This document shows positions 5,538 through 13,866 of a stretch of DNA of 32,231 nucleotides, in pieces. A model generated the notes under the pieces. That model saw nothing but the letters and a program-made list of their open reading frames with translations. It did no database searches and was not told the origin of the DNA. The stretch lies in IMG/VR virus record IMGVR_UViG_3300045994_000454, positions 1 through 32,231 of that record, one strand, 5' to 3'. The DNA is from a virus. The translations under genes and the position numbers were made by a program. How positions within the stretch are numbered: position 1 is the stretch's first letter; each line of letters opens with the position of its first letter.

Positions 5538-6019
5538 GCATTGAAATTGCTGTAAGCGATGAAATCATAGAGATACTAAACAATAATCCGCACGGGCTAA
5601 GGCGGCGCGAACTATTTGCTTTATGTGAGTCCGCCGAAACAGATTTGGAAGTAAGCAATGCTTTAAAGCAATTAAAGGATGCTGGGGTGATCAAGGTTGC
5701 CATTGATAGAAAGGGCAATGTCGGCGCATCGTACGTGCTTACCGAGTTGGCAACTGAAGAGCTTGTTGAAGATATTGATCAGCAAATGGAATCGGCAACA
5801 AATACCATTGATGTGCTGATGGAAAAAGCTGCGGAGGAGATCGATCACTTTGACCGTATTTTGAAAAGCCTGGTTGCAATTAAAACCCAAGTTAATACGC
5901 CCCGCGTCGTTGATGATCTTAACTTAAAGCTTGAAACTTTAAACCGCCTGGCCACTTTGTTTAATGCCGATATTGCTGATGTTATCCAGGCAATAGCGGT
6001 TGATCTGGAAGCCGCGTAA
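5534..6019 (+). CDS. Winged-helix-like phage protein (161 aa)
   Basis: ATG 5534 overlaps the kinase stop, with GGAGA upstream. Residues ~5-60 read as a winged HTH (EIIEILNNNPHGLRRRELFAL, shortened, then SNALKQLKDAGVIKV and a hairpin at IDRKGNVGASYVL). Residues 65-160 are acidic helices, probably a coiled-coil or dimerisation part. Such HTH proteins occur next to phage replication genes, so it may be an accessory replication or regulatory factor. The exact family is not recognised. Confidence 0.7.
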   Translation: MSIEIAVSDEIIEILNNNPHGLRRRELFALCESAETDLEVSNALKQLKDAGVIKVAIDRKGNVGASYVLTELATEELVEDIDQQMESATNTIDVLMEKAAEEIDHFDRILKSLVAIKTQVNTPRVVDDLNLKLETLNRLATLFNADIADVIQAIAVDLEAA

Positions 6020-6213
6020 TGATAACCGGTGCCGGCGAGTATCGGGTAGATTTTTTTAATAAATATAAGCAGTTTATACCAGGCATTTCATTGCAAGCCA
6101 GATCATTAGGTCAGGCAGTTGACGCTGCAAATTGTCGGTTACTGGTACCGGTTATGTATGAGCATAGCTATTTGGTTATGCGATGCATTGTTGACAGCGA
6201 AGATAAGGATTAG
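6019..6213 (+). CDS. Small phage protein (64 aa)
   Basis: Start and previous stop overlap as TAATG at 6018-6022. The 64 residues begin MITGAGEYRVDFF and look like a small alpha/beta fold (SLGQAVDAANCRLLVPVMY, shortened). No known domain. It lies 2 bp before the primase-helicase start, so it is in the replication operon; function unknown. Confidence 0.6.
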   Translation: MITGAGEYRVDFFNKYKQFIPGISLQARSLGQAVDAANCRLLVPVMYEHSYLVMRCIVDSEDKD

Positions 6214-6215
6214 TC

Positions 6216-8558
6216 GTGGCTAAGAAAATTGATTTTGATCGTATTAATGCTGCGGTACTGGGAAACTTTGAGTCGCTGCTTAGGCAGTGGCTACCGGACG
6301 GTAAAAAGTCAGGTGCTGAGTATTCTGCTATTAACCCCATGCGCAATGATGCCAATACCGGATCATTCTCGGTTAATGTTTTTAAAGGGGTGTGGCAGGA
6401 TTTCGCCAGTGGTGATGGCGGATCTGATCCGGTCTCTCTGTTTGCGTATTTGTTTCACGGTAATGACCAGGGCAAGGCGGCCAAGGATTTAGCGGATGTA
6501 TTGGGTTTAAGTTCCTCTCCGGTTAAAGCCGCCGCGCCTAAAAAAACGGATAAACAGCCGCGCTCTGATTGGTCGCCTATGGTTCCGCCAGAAGACGCTC
6601 CAGTTCCGCATAAGGCGCATTCAGTACGTGGGCTGCCCGAGCAAGTATGGGCATATCGGACTGATGACGGCAGTGTTCTTGGCTATATGTACCGGTTTAA
6701 GAATTCTACTGGCGGTAAGGAGGTTTTACCGCTTACCTGGTGCAAGCATTCTCAGACCGGGGCCGAAGAGTGGCGCTGGATGGGGTTTGCTGAACCGCGC
6801 TGGTTATATGGCTTGGATAGGCTGTATGCCAAACCGAAAGCACCTGTATTGATTGTCGAGGGCGAAAAGTGCGCGGATTATGCGGCCAGGCAGCTGCCAA
6901 ATATGGCGTGTGTTTCATGGCCTGGTGGTAGTAAGGCGGTCGGTAAGGCGGATTGGGTGCCGTTGTCTGGTCGTGACGTGGTTATTTGGCCAGATTGCGA
7001 TGCGCAAAAAGATAAAGACGGTATTATGCTGGCTGAAAACTTGCAACCAGGCACGGTCGCTGCCAATAAAATTGTCGACACGTTGCTGGAGTTGGGTTGC
7101 AAGGTTTGGATTATTACTATTCCAAAGCCAGGCGAAAAGGTTTCTGGCTGGGATATTGCTGATGCGATTGATGAGGGGTTAGTGGGTGATGACTTAGCCA
7201 AGTTTATTCGCAGTCATGCGCTGCGGATTATGCCTACTAAAGTTGATGTTCCCGTTATCGATGGCGATGTTTTTTCGGCGATAAAATCAGCCGGTGAGCT
7301 ACTTGATCGCTATACGTTGATTTATGCCCACAAGGGTACGGTGTTTGATCATCAACTTCATATTATGCTGTCTATTACTGATTTGACTGATGCCTGCTTA
7401 TCCAGGGATTACGTTAAGAGCTGGATGGCAAATCCTAATCGAAAGATTGTTCCTATTGAAAATGTCGGATTTGATCCTGGTGGCAAAGACAGTCAAGTAA
7501 CTTGTAATTTGTGGGGAGGCTGGCCAACAGTTCCCGTTGCTGGTCACTGCGATCAGATTCTCGACTTAATCCGTTATATGTGCGGAAACGAATCAAATGA
7601 ATCTCAAGAGGTTTTATTTGAATGGCTGATTAAGTGGATGGCATACCCAATCCAGAACCCTGGCGCAAAGATGAAATCATCTCTGGTGGTACATGGGCCG
7701 CAAGGGACCGGAAAGAATCTGGTTTTTGAATGCTTGATGGCGATTTATGGACAGTATGGTCGAATTATCGGGCAAGACGCTATCGAAGACAATTTTAACG
7801 ATTGGGCATCGAAAAAATTATTTTTAATCGCTGATGAGGTGGTGGCTCGGTCTGATGTTTATCACGTCAAAAACAAGCTTAAATCGTTTATCACGGGCGA
7901 TTGGATCCGAATCAATTCAAAAAATGTGAAAGCTTACGATGAGCGCAATCATGTAAACATGGTTTTTTTGTCAAATGAGCGAATGCCGGTGGTGCTTGAA
8001 GAAGACGATAGACGGCACGCGGTAATTTGGACGCCAGATAAGTTATCTGCTGATTTTTATAGGCGGGTAGCTGCTGAAAAAGAAGCGGGTGGCGTTGCCG
8101 CCCTGCATGATTATCTGCTTAAGGTTGATCTAACTGGATTTAGCGAGCATTCATCGCCACCAATGACGAATGCGAAGCGGGAGCTTATCGATTTATCAAA
8201 AGACTCGATTATTCGGTTTTATGAAGAATGGGAATCGGGTTTTATCGATGATTTTAAGCTGATTCCGGTGTTGTCTGAGGATTTATTTGAGTTTTATCGT
8301 ATTTGGTGTGGAAAGCAGGGAACTAAGCCTGGGGCTTTGAATCGATTGGTCGATTCATTGGTCAAGCGAAAGCGTTCAGAAAGGCGCCGCTGTCGATATT
8401 TAGCAGGATCGTCATCAACTAACAATCCAAAGACGTTTTTGTTTGCTGTAGGTTGCGAATCTTTGCCAGATGGAATATCTGAAACCGCGTGGCTTGGGCG
8501 TTGCGTGTCTGATTTTAGGGAATTATTGAGTAATTATCGGGGGCGAAACTATGACTAA
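6216..8558 (+). CDS. Toprim primase / SF3 helicase fusion
   Basis: 780 residues, GTG start at 6216 two bases after the previous stop. The N-terminus (residues ~20-100) resembles a primase DNA-binding module without zinc cysteines. A Toprim-like domain follows (VEGEKCAD at 214-221, PDCD at 259-262). The C-terminal half is a D5/SF3-type helicase: Walker A HGPQGTGKN at 493-501, Walker B LFLIADE at 535-541, sensor-like FLSNERMPVV and DDRRHAV near 584-603. It would prime and unwind phage DNA as the initiator, much as P4 alpha does. The inverted repeat array just after its stop is its likely binding site (inference). Confidence 0.9.
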   Translation: MAKKIDFDRINAAVLGNFESLLRQWLPDGKKSGAEYSAINPMRNDANTGSFSVNVFKGVWQDFASGDGGSDPVSLFAYLFHGNDQGKAAKDLADVLGLSSSPVKAAAPKKTDKQPRSDWSPMVPPEDAPVPHKAHSVRGLPEQVWAYRTDDGSVLGYMYRFKNSTGGKEVLPLTWCKHSQTGAEEWRWMGFAEPRWLYGLDRLYAKPKAPVLIVEGEKCADYAARQLPNMACVSWPGGSKAVGKADWVPLSGRDVVIWPDCDAQKDKDGIMLAENLQPGTVAANKIVDTLLELGCKVWIITIPKPGEKVSGWDIADAIDEGLVGDDLAKFIRSHALRIMPTKVDVPVIDGDVFSAIKSAGELLDRYTLIYAHKGTVFDHQLHIMLSITDLTDACLSRDYVKSWMANPNRKIVPIENVGFDPGGKDSQVTCNLWGGWPTVPVAGHCDQILDLIRYMCGNESNESQEVLFEWLIKWMAYPIQNPGAKMKSSLVVHGPQGTGKNLVFECLMAIYGQYGRIIGQDAIEDNFNDWASKKLFLIADEVVARSDVYHVKNKLKSFITGDWIRINSKNVKAYDERNHVNMVFLSNERMPVVLEEDDRRHAVIWTPDKLSADFYRRVAAEKEAGGVAALHDYLLKVDLTGFSEHSSPPMTNAKRELIDLSKDSIIRFYEEWESGFIDDFKLIPVLSEDLFEFYRIWCGKQGTKPGALNRLVDSLVKRKRSERRRCRYLAGSSSTNNPKTFLFAVGCESLPDGISETAWLGRCVSDFRELLSNYRGRNYD

Positions 8559-8562
8559 TTCT

Positions 8563-8809
8563 GTGCAGGGTCAAGCCATTTGTGCAGGGTGTGCAGGGTG
8601 GGACGTGCAGGATCCTAGACCACGCCAGTCGTGGCTTGTGCAGGGGTGCAGGGTATTTTCGCCAAAAGCTATACGCGTGCGTGTGCGCGACGAATGTTTT
8701 TGTATTTTCCGTGAACTTTTGACCCTGCACACCTGCACACCCTGCACACTGTTGTTTTATATTATGTTTTTTGTTTTTTACCCTGCACAGTACCCTGCAC
8801 ACCCTGCAC
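8563..8809. other. Candidate replication origin: mirror-image iteron array
   Basis: GTGCAGGG occurs exactly at 8563, 8582, 8591, 8638 and 8646, with a near copy at 8605. Its reverse complement CCCTGCAC occurs exactly at 8723, 8740, 8781, 8793 and 8802, with a near copy at 8731. The centre (8654-8722) is about 70 bp. A small inverted repeat CCACG/CGTGG lies at 8620-8634. A reading frame crosses the array, but its low-complexity product is not convincing. By analogy with P4-like origins this is proposed as the helicase-primase binding site. Confidence 0.6.
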
Positions 8810-8823
8810 ACACTTTTAATGCT

Positions 8824-9027
8824 ATGAAAATTGTAATAGAGAGAAGCAATGTAAAAGAGGTAAGTGGTTTTATGAAAGCTGAAATGCCTGAGTTTTATGG
8901 CTTGGTTAAGGATCTATATGCTGCAGGCATGATTCAAGGGCTACGGGGCATTACTATTGAAACTTTAACGCCTGAGGCTGACAAAGCCCTGGCATTGGCT
9001 ACACGCAAGGCAATGGAGACTGTATGA
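8824..9027 (+). CDS. Small phage protein (67 aa)
   Basis: Starts at ATG 8824, just right of the repeat array, without an obvious ribosome site; ATG 8872 (51 aa, with AGAGG 11 bases upstream) is an alternative. Contains EVSGFMKAEMPEFYGLV, then DLYAAGMIQGLRGITI and a helix near the end, which looks like a genuine compact fold. No known domain. The stop overlaps the next start (ATGA at 9024), so it is coupled to the zinc-finger gene. Confidence 0.55.
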   Translation: MKIVIERSNVKEVSGFMKAEMPEFYGLVKDLYAAGMIQGLRGITIETLTPEADKALALATRKAMETV

Positions 9028-9233
9028 GCGATGACATTGATGCAACAGATGTAAGGCAGCAGGTGTTACTGGATGCATCTATCGGGAATATTTCCCTGGC
9101 AGCCAAGGTTAGTATTATAGGGGATGGAAGTTGTGCGGTTTGTGGTAATGAAGTTGAACCAACATTATGTGCCGGCAAGATCATCATAGGCCGGTGGTGT
9201 AGCATTGAATGTCGTGACAGGGTGGGATTGTAA
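9024..9233 (+). CDS. TraR/DksA-like C4 zinc-finger protein
   Basis: 69 residues. Opening MSDDIDATDVRQQVLLDASI is the helical start typical of short phage TraR/DksA-type proteins. A four-cysteine cluster follows: CAVCGNE, then C in TLCAG, then RWCSIECRD. Family members bind zinc; TraR-type proteins act on RNA polymerase in the secondary channel without a separate coiled-coil domain. Whether this one does is unknown. Both ends overlap neighbours (ATGA at 9024, TAATG at 9233). Confidence 0.7.
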   Translation: MSDDIDATDVRQQVLLDASIGNISLAAKVSIIGDGSCAVCGNEVEPTLCAGKIIIGRWCSIECRDRVGL

Positions 9234-9598
9234 TGTGTAAGATGATGGATAGCGGTGATGCATGTTTACGGGACTGGGGGCAATGGGCGGCTCGCGATGG
9301 TACGGTTAGGCGCTTGGGTTACCCAGGCTGCAGCACTGAACAAATGGCTGGGCATATATCAAGCGGTGATTATGAAGAGAATAAGGTTGCTGAGCTGGTT
9401 GATCGGCTGTTGAAAGGGTTACTTGAAGATCGCAAGCGGATTGTGGCTAAGTTGTTTTATGTGGATCGGTTGTCGATGGGTAAGGTGGCCATAAGTGCTG
9501 GGTTTGCTGTTGATAGAAAGCTTACCATTGATATGATCAGGAATGATTTGAACTCAATCCGGTCTATGGTTGGTGGGGTAGTGTTGTGGTCATTATAA
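9233..9598 (+). CDS. Q-like late antitermination protein
   Basis: 121 residues; the start overlaps the previous stop. LRDWGQWAARDG, LGYPGCSTEQ and the later helix KRIVAKLFYVDRLSMGKVAI with a final HTH-like part resemble the Phage_antitermQ type. The identification rests on pattern and position: it is the last early gene, 9 bp before a strong promoter followed at once by a terminator, as in lambdoid Q regions. It would bind near that promoter, load on RNA polymerase and let it read through the terminators of the late operon. A sigma-like or unrelated HTH role is the alternative. Confidence 0.6.
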   Translation: MCKMMDSGDACLRDWGQWAARDGTVRRLGYPGCSTEQMAGHISSGDYEENKVAELVDRLLKGLLEDRKRIVAKLFYVDRLSMGKVAISAGFAVDRKLTIDMIRNDLNSIRSMVGGVVLWSL

Positions 9599-9607
9599 AA
9601 ATAGTTG

Positions 9608-9636
9608 TTGACCATAGGCATGGTAAGTTGTAGGAT
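9608..9636 (+). promoter_or_regulatory. Late promoter, pR'-like
   Basis: TTGACC (9608-9613), 17 bp, TAGGAT (9631-9636). Predicted start near 9643, so a ~40-nt transcript would end at the next terminator unless antitermination acts. Confidence 0.65.
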
Positions 9637-9651
9637 TAGTCACCATCTAAA

Positions 9652-9683
9652 AGCTCGTCTGGATTTCCAGCCGGGCTTTTTTT
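9652..9683 (+). terminator. Leader terminator (tR'-like)
   Basis: An 11-bp stem with one mismatch and one G-T pair (9652-9662 with 9667-9677), ATTT loop, then seven to eight T. It lies about 10 bases after the predicted late transcription start. Confidence 0.85.
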
Positions 9684-9706
9684 ATGCCTGACGATAAGGT
9701 AATACC

Positions 9707-9946
9707 GTGCCGCAACCGATTGAGAATGCTTCCACCCTGGCTGATTATGGTCTGTCAGGATTAGTAATTGCCGCACTGTTTGCATTTATTTGGTTTTTAG
9801 TTAAAGAACATAAGGCTGAGCGCCAAGAATGGATCACTGCATACCGTGAGCAATCACAGATGATGGATGATAGACAGACTGAAACTAATAGCGTAATCCG
9901 CGAGTTGGTATCGGTCGTTAGAGAATCAAGCGCACGGCATAGGTAA
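9707..9946 (+). CDS. Small membrane protein with coiled coil, holin-like
   Basis: 79 residues from GTG 9707 with AAGG upstream. One membrane span (residues ~14-33, SGLVIAALFAFIWFLV) is followed by a charged helix (KEHKAERQEWITAYREQSQ, then further polar heptads). The shape matches BhlA/UviB or XhlA-like phage membrane proteins, some of which are holins or lysis accessories. It is the first late gene after the leader terminator. Holin function is possible but not shown; a second holin candidate lies at 30590. Confidence 0.6.
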   Translation: MPQPIENASTLADYGLSGLVIAALFAFIWFLVKEHKAERQEWITAYREQSQMMDDRQTETNSVIRELVSVVRESSARHR

Positions 9947-10329
9947 TGGCACGTAATGCAAAACATCCTTGTAGATCCAGTAATTGTTCAACGTTACTTG
10001 ATAAGCCTGGATTATGCGCTGTACATGCAGACCAGGCTGTTGATCGTAAAGATGAATATAAGCGCCGCAAGCAGGTTGTAACTGAGGAGTATAAAGAGCG
10101 TAATAGATTCTATCAGCGCTCAGCATGGAAGAAGCTGAGGGCCGCTCAGTTACGGATTGAGCCGCTGTGTCGTAAGTGTCGAGAGATAGGTAAGTTGGTT
10201 GAAGCTACCGTAGTCGATCATGTTATTCCCGTTACTGCCGGTGGTGCTGAGCTTGAGCTTAGCAACTTACAAAGTCTATGTGTTGAGCATCACAACGCAA
10301 AGACTAATTCAGAGCGGCATATTATTTAA
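9946..10329 (+). CDS. HNH endonuclease, packaging-associated
   Basis: 127 residues; start overlaps the previous stop (TAATG). Contains zinc-binding cysteines (CRKCR) and the HNH core VDHVIPVTAGG, then LSNLQSLCVEHHNAKT. An early CRSSNCS...C..H cluster gives a second metal site. HNH proteins next to terminase and portal are typical of cos-packaging phages, where they are needed with the terminase to cut concatemers at cos. Direct neighbour of a 141-bp gap and the small terminase. Confidence 0.9.
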   Translation: MARNAKHPCRSSNCSTLLDKPGLCAVHADQAVDRKDEYKRRKQVVTEEYKERNRFYQRSAWKKLRAAQLRIEPLCRKCREIGKLVEATVVDHVIPVTAGGAELELSNLQSLCVEHHNAKTNSERHII

Positions 10330-10470
10330 TTCATAGATTGTCACTCAAATCTCTAAACGACTTTAGCCCCCTTTGCCCGCCCCAAGAGTTTTTTTTATGC
10401 GCAATGTTTTGAATAGAGAAAGCCCACTCTGTTCTGATTAACAATTTAGGATTTTTTCAGTAGATTTAAT
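10330..10470. other. Non-coding gap, candidate cos region
   Basis: 141 bp between the HNH and small terminase genes without a credible frame. It contains a C-rich run (10366-10383, GCCCCCTTTGCCCGCCCC) that stands out from AT-rich surroundings. Position and composition fit a cos site, but the cut cannot be located. Confidence 0.4.
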
Positions 10471-10914
10471 ATGTCAGGTCGTAAACAAGAGTTTTCTAAT
10501 GTGCATTATTTGCCTGGGAGCGGCCAAGCTACGTCTGAACAAATTGCAACTGCCGCAAAATACAAACCTGTCCTTCCTGAATCGGCGGGAGCGGTATGGG
10601 ATCGCTTGGCTCCCGAGATGATGTTGCTGGGCAGGCTCAAGCCGCACTTTATTGATGCATTCGGTGAGTATTGCTACCTGCTGGCACGCATTGCAGAAAC
10701 AAGAAAGCATCTAGCTGAAATCGATGAAACCTACACCGTCCAAGGCCGCAATGGCTATCAAATTAAAAGCCGTCCCCAGGTCGCACAACTTAACGATGAT
10801 TGGCGCAAGTTATCCCAATTAACATCACGATTTGGCCTTACGCCGACTGACGAAAAATCACTGATCAGCTCAATACAAAACAACCTGGTTGATGAGTTCG
10901 CAGAGTTTAGCTAA
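10471..10914 (+). CDS. terS: Terminase small subunit, P27 family
   Basis: 147 residues. Conserved P27-type layout: a disordered start (GRKQEFSNVHYLPGSG), then a helical core (LPESAGAVWDRLAPEMMLLG and LKPHFIDAFGEYCYLLARI), the GRNGYQIKSRPQVAQLNDDW segment, and LTSRFGLTPTDEKSL. It recognises the packaging site and recruits the large subunit. The 3' end overlaps terL by about 23 bp. Confidence 0.9.
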   Translation: MSGRKQEFSNVHYLPGSGQATSEQIATAAKYKPVLPESAGAVWDRLAPEMMLLGRLKPHFIDAFGEYCYLLARIAETRKHLAEIDETYTVQGRNGYQIKSRPQVAQLNDDWRKLSQLTSRFGLTPTDEKSLISSIQNNLVDEFAEFS

Positions 10915-12604
10915 TGCAGAATTTCACCCGCATATTATCGATGTATTTTCTTATGCCGATGCCGTCATTAGCGGGGAAAAACCTGCTTGTATTACTGAGC
11001 GCCAGGCATGCACTCGTTTCATGGCAGACCTGGACCGTTCCGATAGTTTTGAATATGAATTTAACCATGCATCTGCGATTCGTGCCATATCGTTCATCGA
11101 GAAACTGCCGCATGTAAAGGGAAAGTGGGCTGCAAAAAAGCAACGCATTATCTTAGAGCCATGGCAAAAATTCATCATTGCCAACATCTTTGGTTGGATT
11201 AACCAAGATAGCCTGAGACGTTTTAGAAAAATCTATATCAAGGTGCCGCGCAAAAACGGCAAAAGCATCTTGGCCGCCGCCATCGCAGTCTATATGCTAA
11301 CTGCCGATCGCGAATATGGTGCCGAAGTATATTGCGGGGCAACCTGTGAAAAGCAAGCCTGGGAAGTTTTCCGGCCTGCTAAATTGATGATTGAAAAATC
11401 ACCCAGCTTGCGACTTAACTTCGGCATTCGGATCAATGCCAAAAGCATTGAGGCCCGGAACAACTCCCGCTTTGAACCGGTGATTGGAAAGCCGGGAGAC
11501 GGTGCCAGTCCGTCATGCTCAATTGTCGACGAATACCACGAACATTTAACATCTGATCTCTACGATACGATGGATACTGGTATGGGTTCGCGAGAACAGG
11601 GTATGCTGTTGGTGATCACTACCGCCGGATCAAACATAAGCGGCCCTTGTTACCAGCTTGAAAAAGATGTCGAACGGGTTCTAAATGGTTCGGTTGATAA
11701 CGATGAAGTATTTGGCATTATTTTTGGAATTGATAAGAACGATTCGTGGACCGATGAATCAAGCCTGATCAAAGCCAACCCAAATTGGGGCATATCAGTT
11801 GGCGTAGACTTCCTGAAAGCAGCGCAAAAGTACGCAATTCAAAACAGCAGCAAACAAAACAGCTTTAAAACAAAACATTTGAACGTCTGGTGCTGGGCAA
11901 AATCAGCATATTTCAACGCACAACGATGGGTAGAGTGCGGTGATACAGCCTTAAATATTAATGATTTTAAAGATGATGCCTGCTTTGTCGGCGTAGATCT
12001 TGCCAAAATATGGGACATATCCAGCATTGCAAAAGTATTCCGCCGCGATATTGACGGCTTCAAGCATTACTACATTTTTACAAAAAACTATCTCCCCGAA
12101 GAAACCATTATCGGCGACGAGTTCCCACAACTGCAGGAGCTCTACGGAAAGTGGCTTAACTCCAATGATTTAACCATTGGTGGGAATGCTGAGATGGATT
12201 TTAGAATCATCTCTGATGAAATTATCAGCATGAAAGATGATGGCTTTACAGTTTCTGAAGTACCACATGACCCTCATTACGCCTTTTTAATCGCTCGCGA
12301 CCTGAGTGAAGCCGGTCTAATCCCCGTCGAAATCAAGCAACATGGCAGTAATTTAGGGCCAGGAATGCGAGAAATAGAGGCCGCTTTAGCCGCTGGGCGC
12401 ATTCATCACGATGGAAACCTGGTTACCAACTGGTGTATAGCTAACGTTTTAGGAAAAGAATACTCAAACGGCGGCCTTATGCCAGACAAAGAAAACAAAA
12501 TAAGCAAGATTGATGCAGCAGTTGCCATCATCATGGCAATAGGCCGCGCCTCACTTGGCGAAGAAACACACTCAGCAGGCATAGTAGATATATGGGCAGA
12601 CTAA
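10892..12604 (+). CDS. terL: Terminase large subunit
   Basis: 570 residues from ATG 10892 (TTG 10889 is possible). ATPase domain: VPRKNGKS at 118-125 is the Walker-A-like loop, SIVDEYHEH at ~210-218 the Walker B. The nuclease domain starts near FVGVDLAKIWD, with further acidic positions (MDFRIISDE) and the C-terminal SKIDAAVAIIMAIGRA. It is the HK97-type (Terminase_1) motor that cuts concatemers and pumps DNA into the prohead, docked on the portal. The stop lies inside the portal gene by 13 bp. Confidence 0.95.
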   Translation: MSSQSLANAEFHPHIIDVFSYADAVISGEKPACITERQACTRFMADLDRSDSFEYEFNHASAIRAISFIEKLPHVKGKWAAKKQRIILEPWQKFIIANIFGWINQDSLRRFRKIYIKVPRKNGKSILAAAIAVYMLTADREYGAEVYCGATCEKQAWEVFRPAKLMIEKSPSLRLNFGIRINAKSIEARNNSRFEPVIGKPGDGASPSCSIVDEYHEHLTSDLYDTMDTGMGSREQGMLLVITTAGSNISGPCYQLEKDVERVLNGSVDNDEVFGIIFGIDKNDSWTDESSLIKANPNWGISVGVDFLKAAQKYAIQNSSKQNSFKTKHLNVWCWAKSAYFNAQRWVECGDTALNINDFKDDACFVGVDLAKIWDISSIAKVFRRDIDGFKHYYIFTKNYLPEETIIGDEFPQLQELYGKWLNSNDLTIGGNAEMDFRIISDEIISMKDDGFTVSEVPHDPHYAFLIARDLSEAGLIPVEIKQHGSNLGPGMREIEAALAAGRIHHDGNLVTNWCIANVLGKEYSNGGLMPDKENKISKIDAAVAIIMAIGRASLGEETHSAGIVDIWAD

Positions 12605-13866
12605 ACCACAGCGTACATACTCGTGAACTCACTGCTGCGGATTGGGCGTTACCTGGCCTACAGAATTCTACCAGCGTCTATCAAAACGCTGACAGCGCAA
12701 CTGATTTTTTCAATTTACCAAAAAATCCAAGCGGTCAAGTTGTCAATGACATTACCGCGCTACGTGTCTCTGCAGTTTATTCCTGCGTTGAAAAAATTGC
12801 AGTTATTTCCAGCCTGCCAAAACATATTTTTGAATTAACCAGCGACGGCCGCCAACGTGCATCACACAATTACTGGGATCTTATCAATGTAGAACCTGCG
12901 CCAGCCTGGACTGCCTCCAGTTTCTGGGAGCGAATGATCACATCCATGTTGCTACGCGGCGATGGTCTGGCTGAAATTATCCGTGCCGGAAAATATAAAA
13001 GTACAATTATCCAGATCGCTCCGTTAATTCGCGAAAGCGTATTTGTCTATAAAGTAGATGGCCGCCTTAAATACCGGATCACCCATATCAATGGCGATAC
13101 CGTAGTTCGTGATCAGGATGATATTTTGCATTTCCCTGGCTTTGGGTTTAACGGCTTCCACGGTATGTCTGTTATTCAATACGCCGCCCGGTCCGGTGTT
13201 GGTTTATCCTTAGCCGCCGATACCTACAGCGCTGAGTTCTTTGGCAACAGCTCACGCCCTGATTATCTGCTAACAACGGAAGGAAGTCTGACTAAAGAGC
13301 AAACTATTGCAACTCGCGAAGCATTAGAAGCCCAACACAAAGGAGAAGGAAACCGTTTTAAGCCTTTGGTCCTACAAGGCGGCCTTAAATTATCACCTTT
13401 GAACATGTCCCCAGCCGATTCACAGCTGCTGGAGACGCGAAAATTTAGCGTAATCGATGTCTGTATGGCCTTTGGTGTACCGCCGCAACTGGTTGGAGCG
13501 CAAGACTCCACGGCGGGTTGGGCAGGATCAAGCCTTGAGCAGCTTAATTTAGGCTTCACAAAGTTCACGTTACGCGGCCATATTTCCCGAATTACACAGG
13601 AATTAAACCGAAAACTGTTTAAGGGTACACCGTTTTTTGTTGAATTCAACCTGGATGCGTTTCTTGAGGGCGATAGTACTGCTCAGGCTGCCTATTTTGC
13701 GCTTGCCGTCGGCGGCTCCAAGTCTCAAGGATGGATGTCGGTAAACGAAGTAAGGAAACTAAAAAACCTACCGCCTGATACTAGCAACGATGGCAAATAC
13801 GACACCGTAATACAAACCGGATCAACTCCATTACCAGGATTAACCAATGACCCCACAGCTCCTTAA
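12592..13866 (+). CDS. Portal protein, HK97 family
   Basis: 424 residues from ATG 12592, overlapping terL. Signature segments: RVSAVYSCVEKIAVISSLP near 60, LINVEPAPAWTASSFWERM near 105, LLRGDGLAEI, FGFNGFHGMSVIQYAA, and the conserved FGVPPQLVGAQDST in the C-terminal half. It forms the dodecameric ring at one capsid vertex through which DNA passes and the tail attaches. The 3' end overlaps the protease gene by 20 bp. Confidence 0.95.
   Translation: MGRLNHSVHTRELTAADWALPGLQNSTSVYQNADSATDFFNLPKNPSGQVVNDITALRVSAVYSCVEKIAVISSLPKHIFELTSDGRQRASHNYWDLINVEPAPAWTASSFWERMITSMLLRGDGLAEIIRAGKYKSTIIQIAPLIRESVFVYKVDGRLKYRITHINGDTVVRDQDDILHFPGFGFNGFHGMSVIQYAARSGVGLSLAADTYSAEFFGNSSRPDYLLTTEGSLTKEQTIATREALEAQHKGEGNRFKPLVLQGGLKLSPLNMSPADSQLLETRKFSVIDVCMAFGVPPQLVGAQDSTAGWAGSSLEQLNLGFTKFTLRGHISRITQELNRKLFKGTPFFVEFNLDAFLEGDSTAQAAYFALAVGGSKSQGWMSVNEVRKLKNLPPDTSNDGKYDTVIQTGSTPLPGLTNDPTAP

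Noticed and set aside
8551-8823. Coding region through the repeat array after the helicase
   Set aside because: The product is dominated by translated repeat units with many cysteines; the mirror symmetry of the DNA is better explained as a site than as protein.
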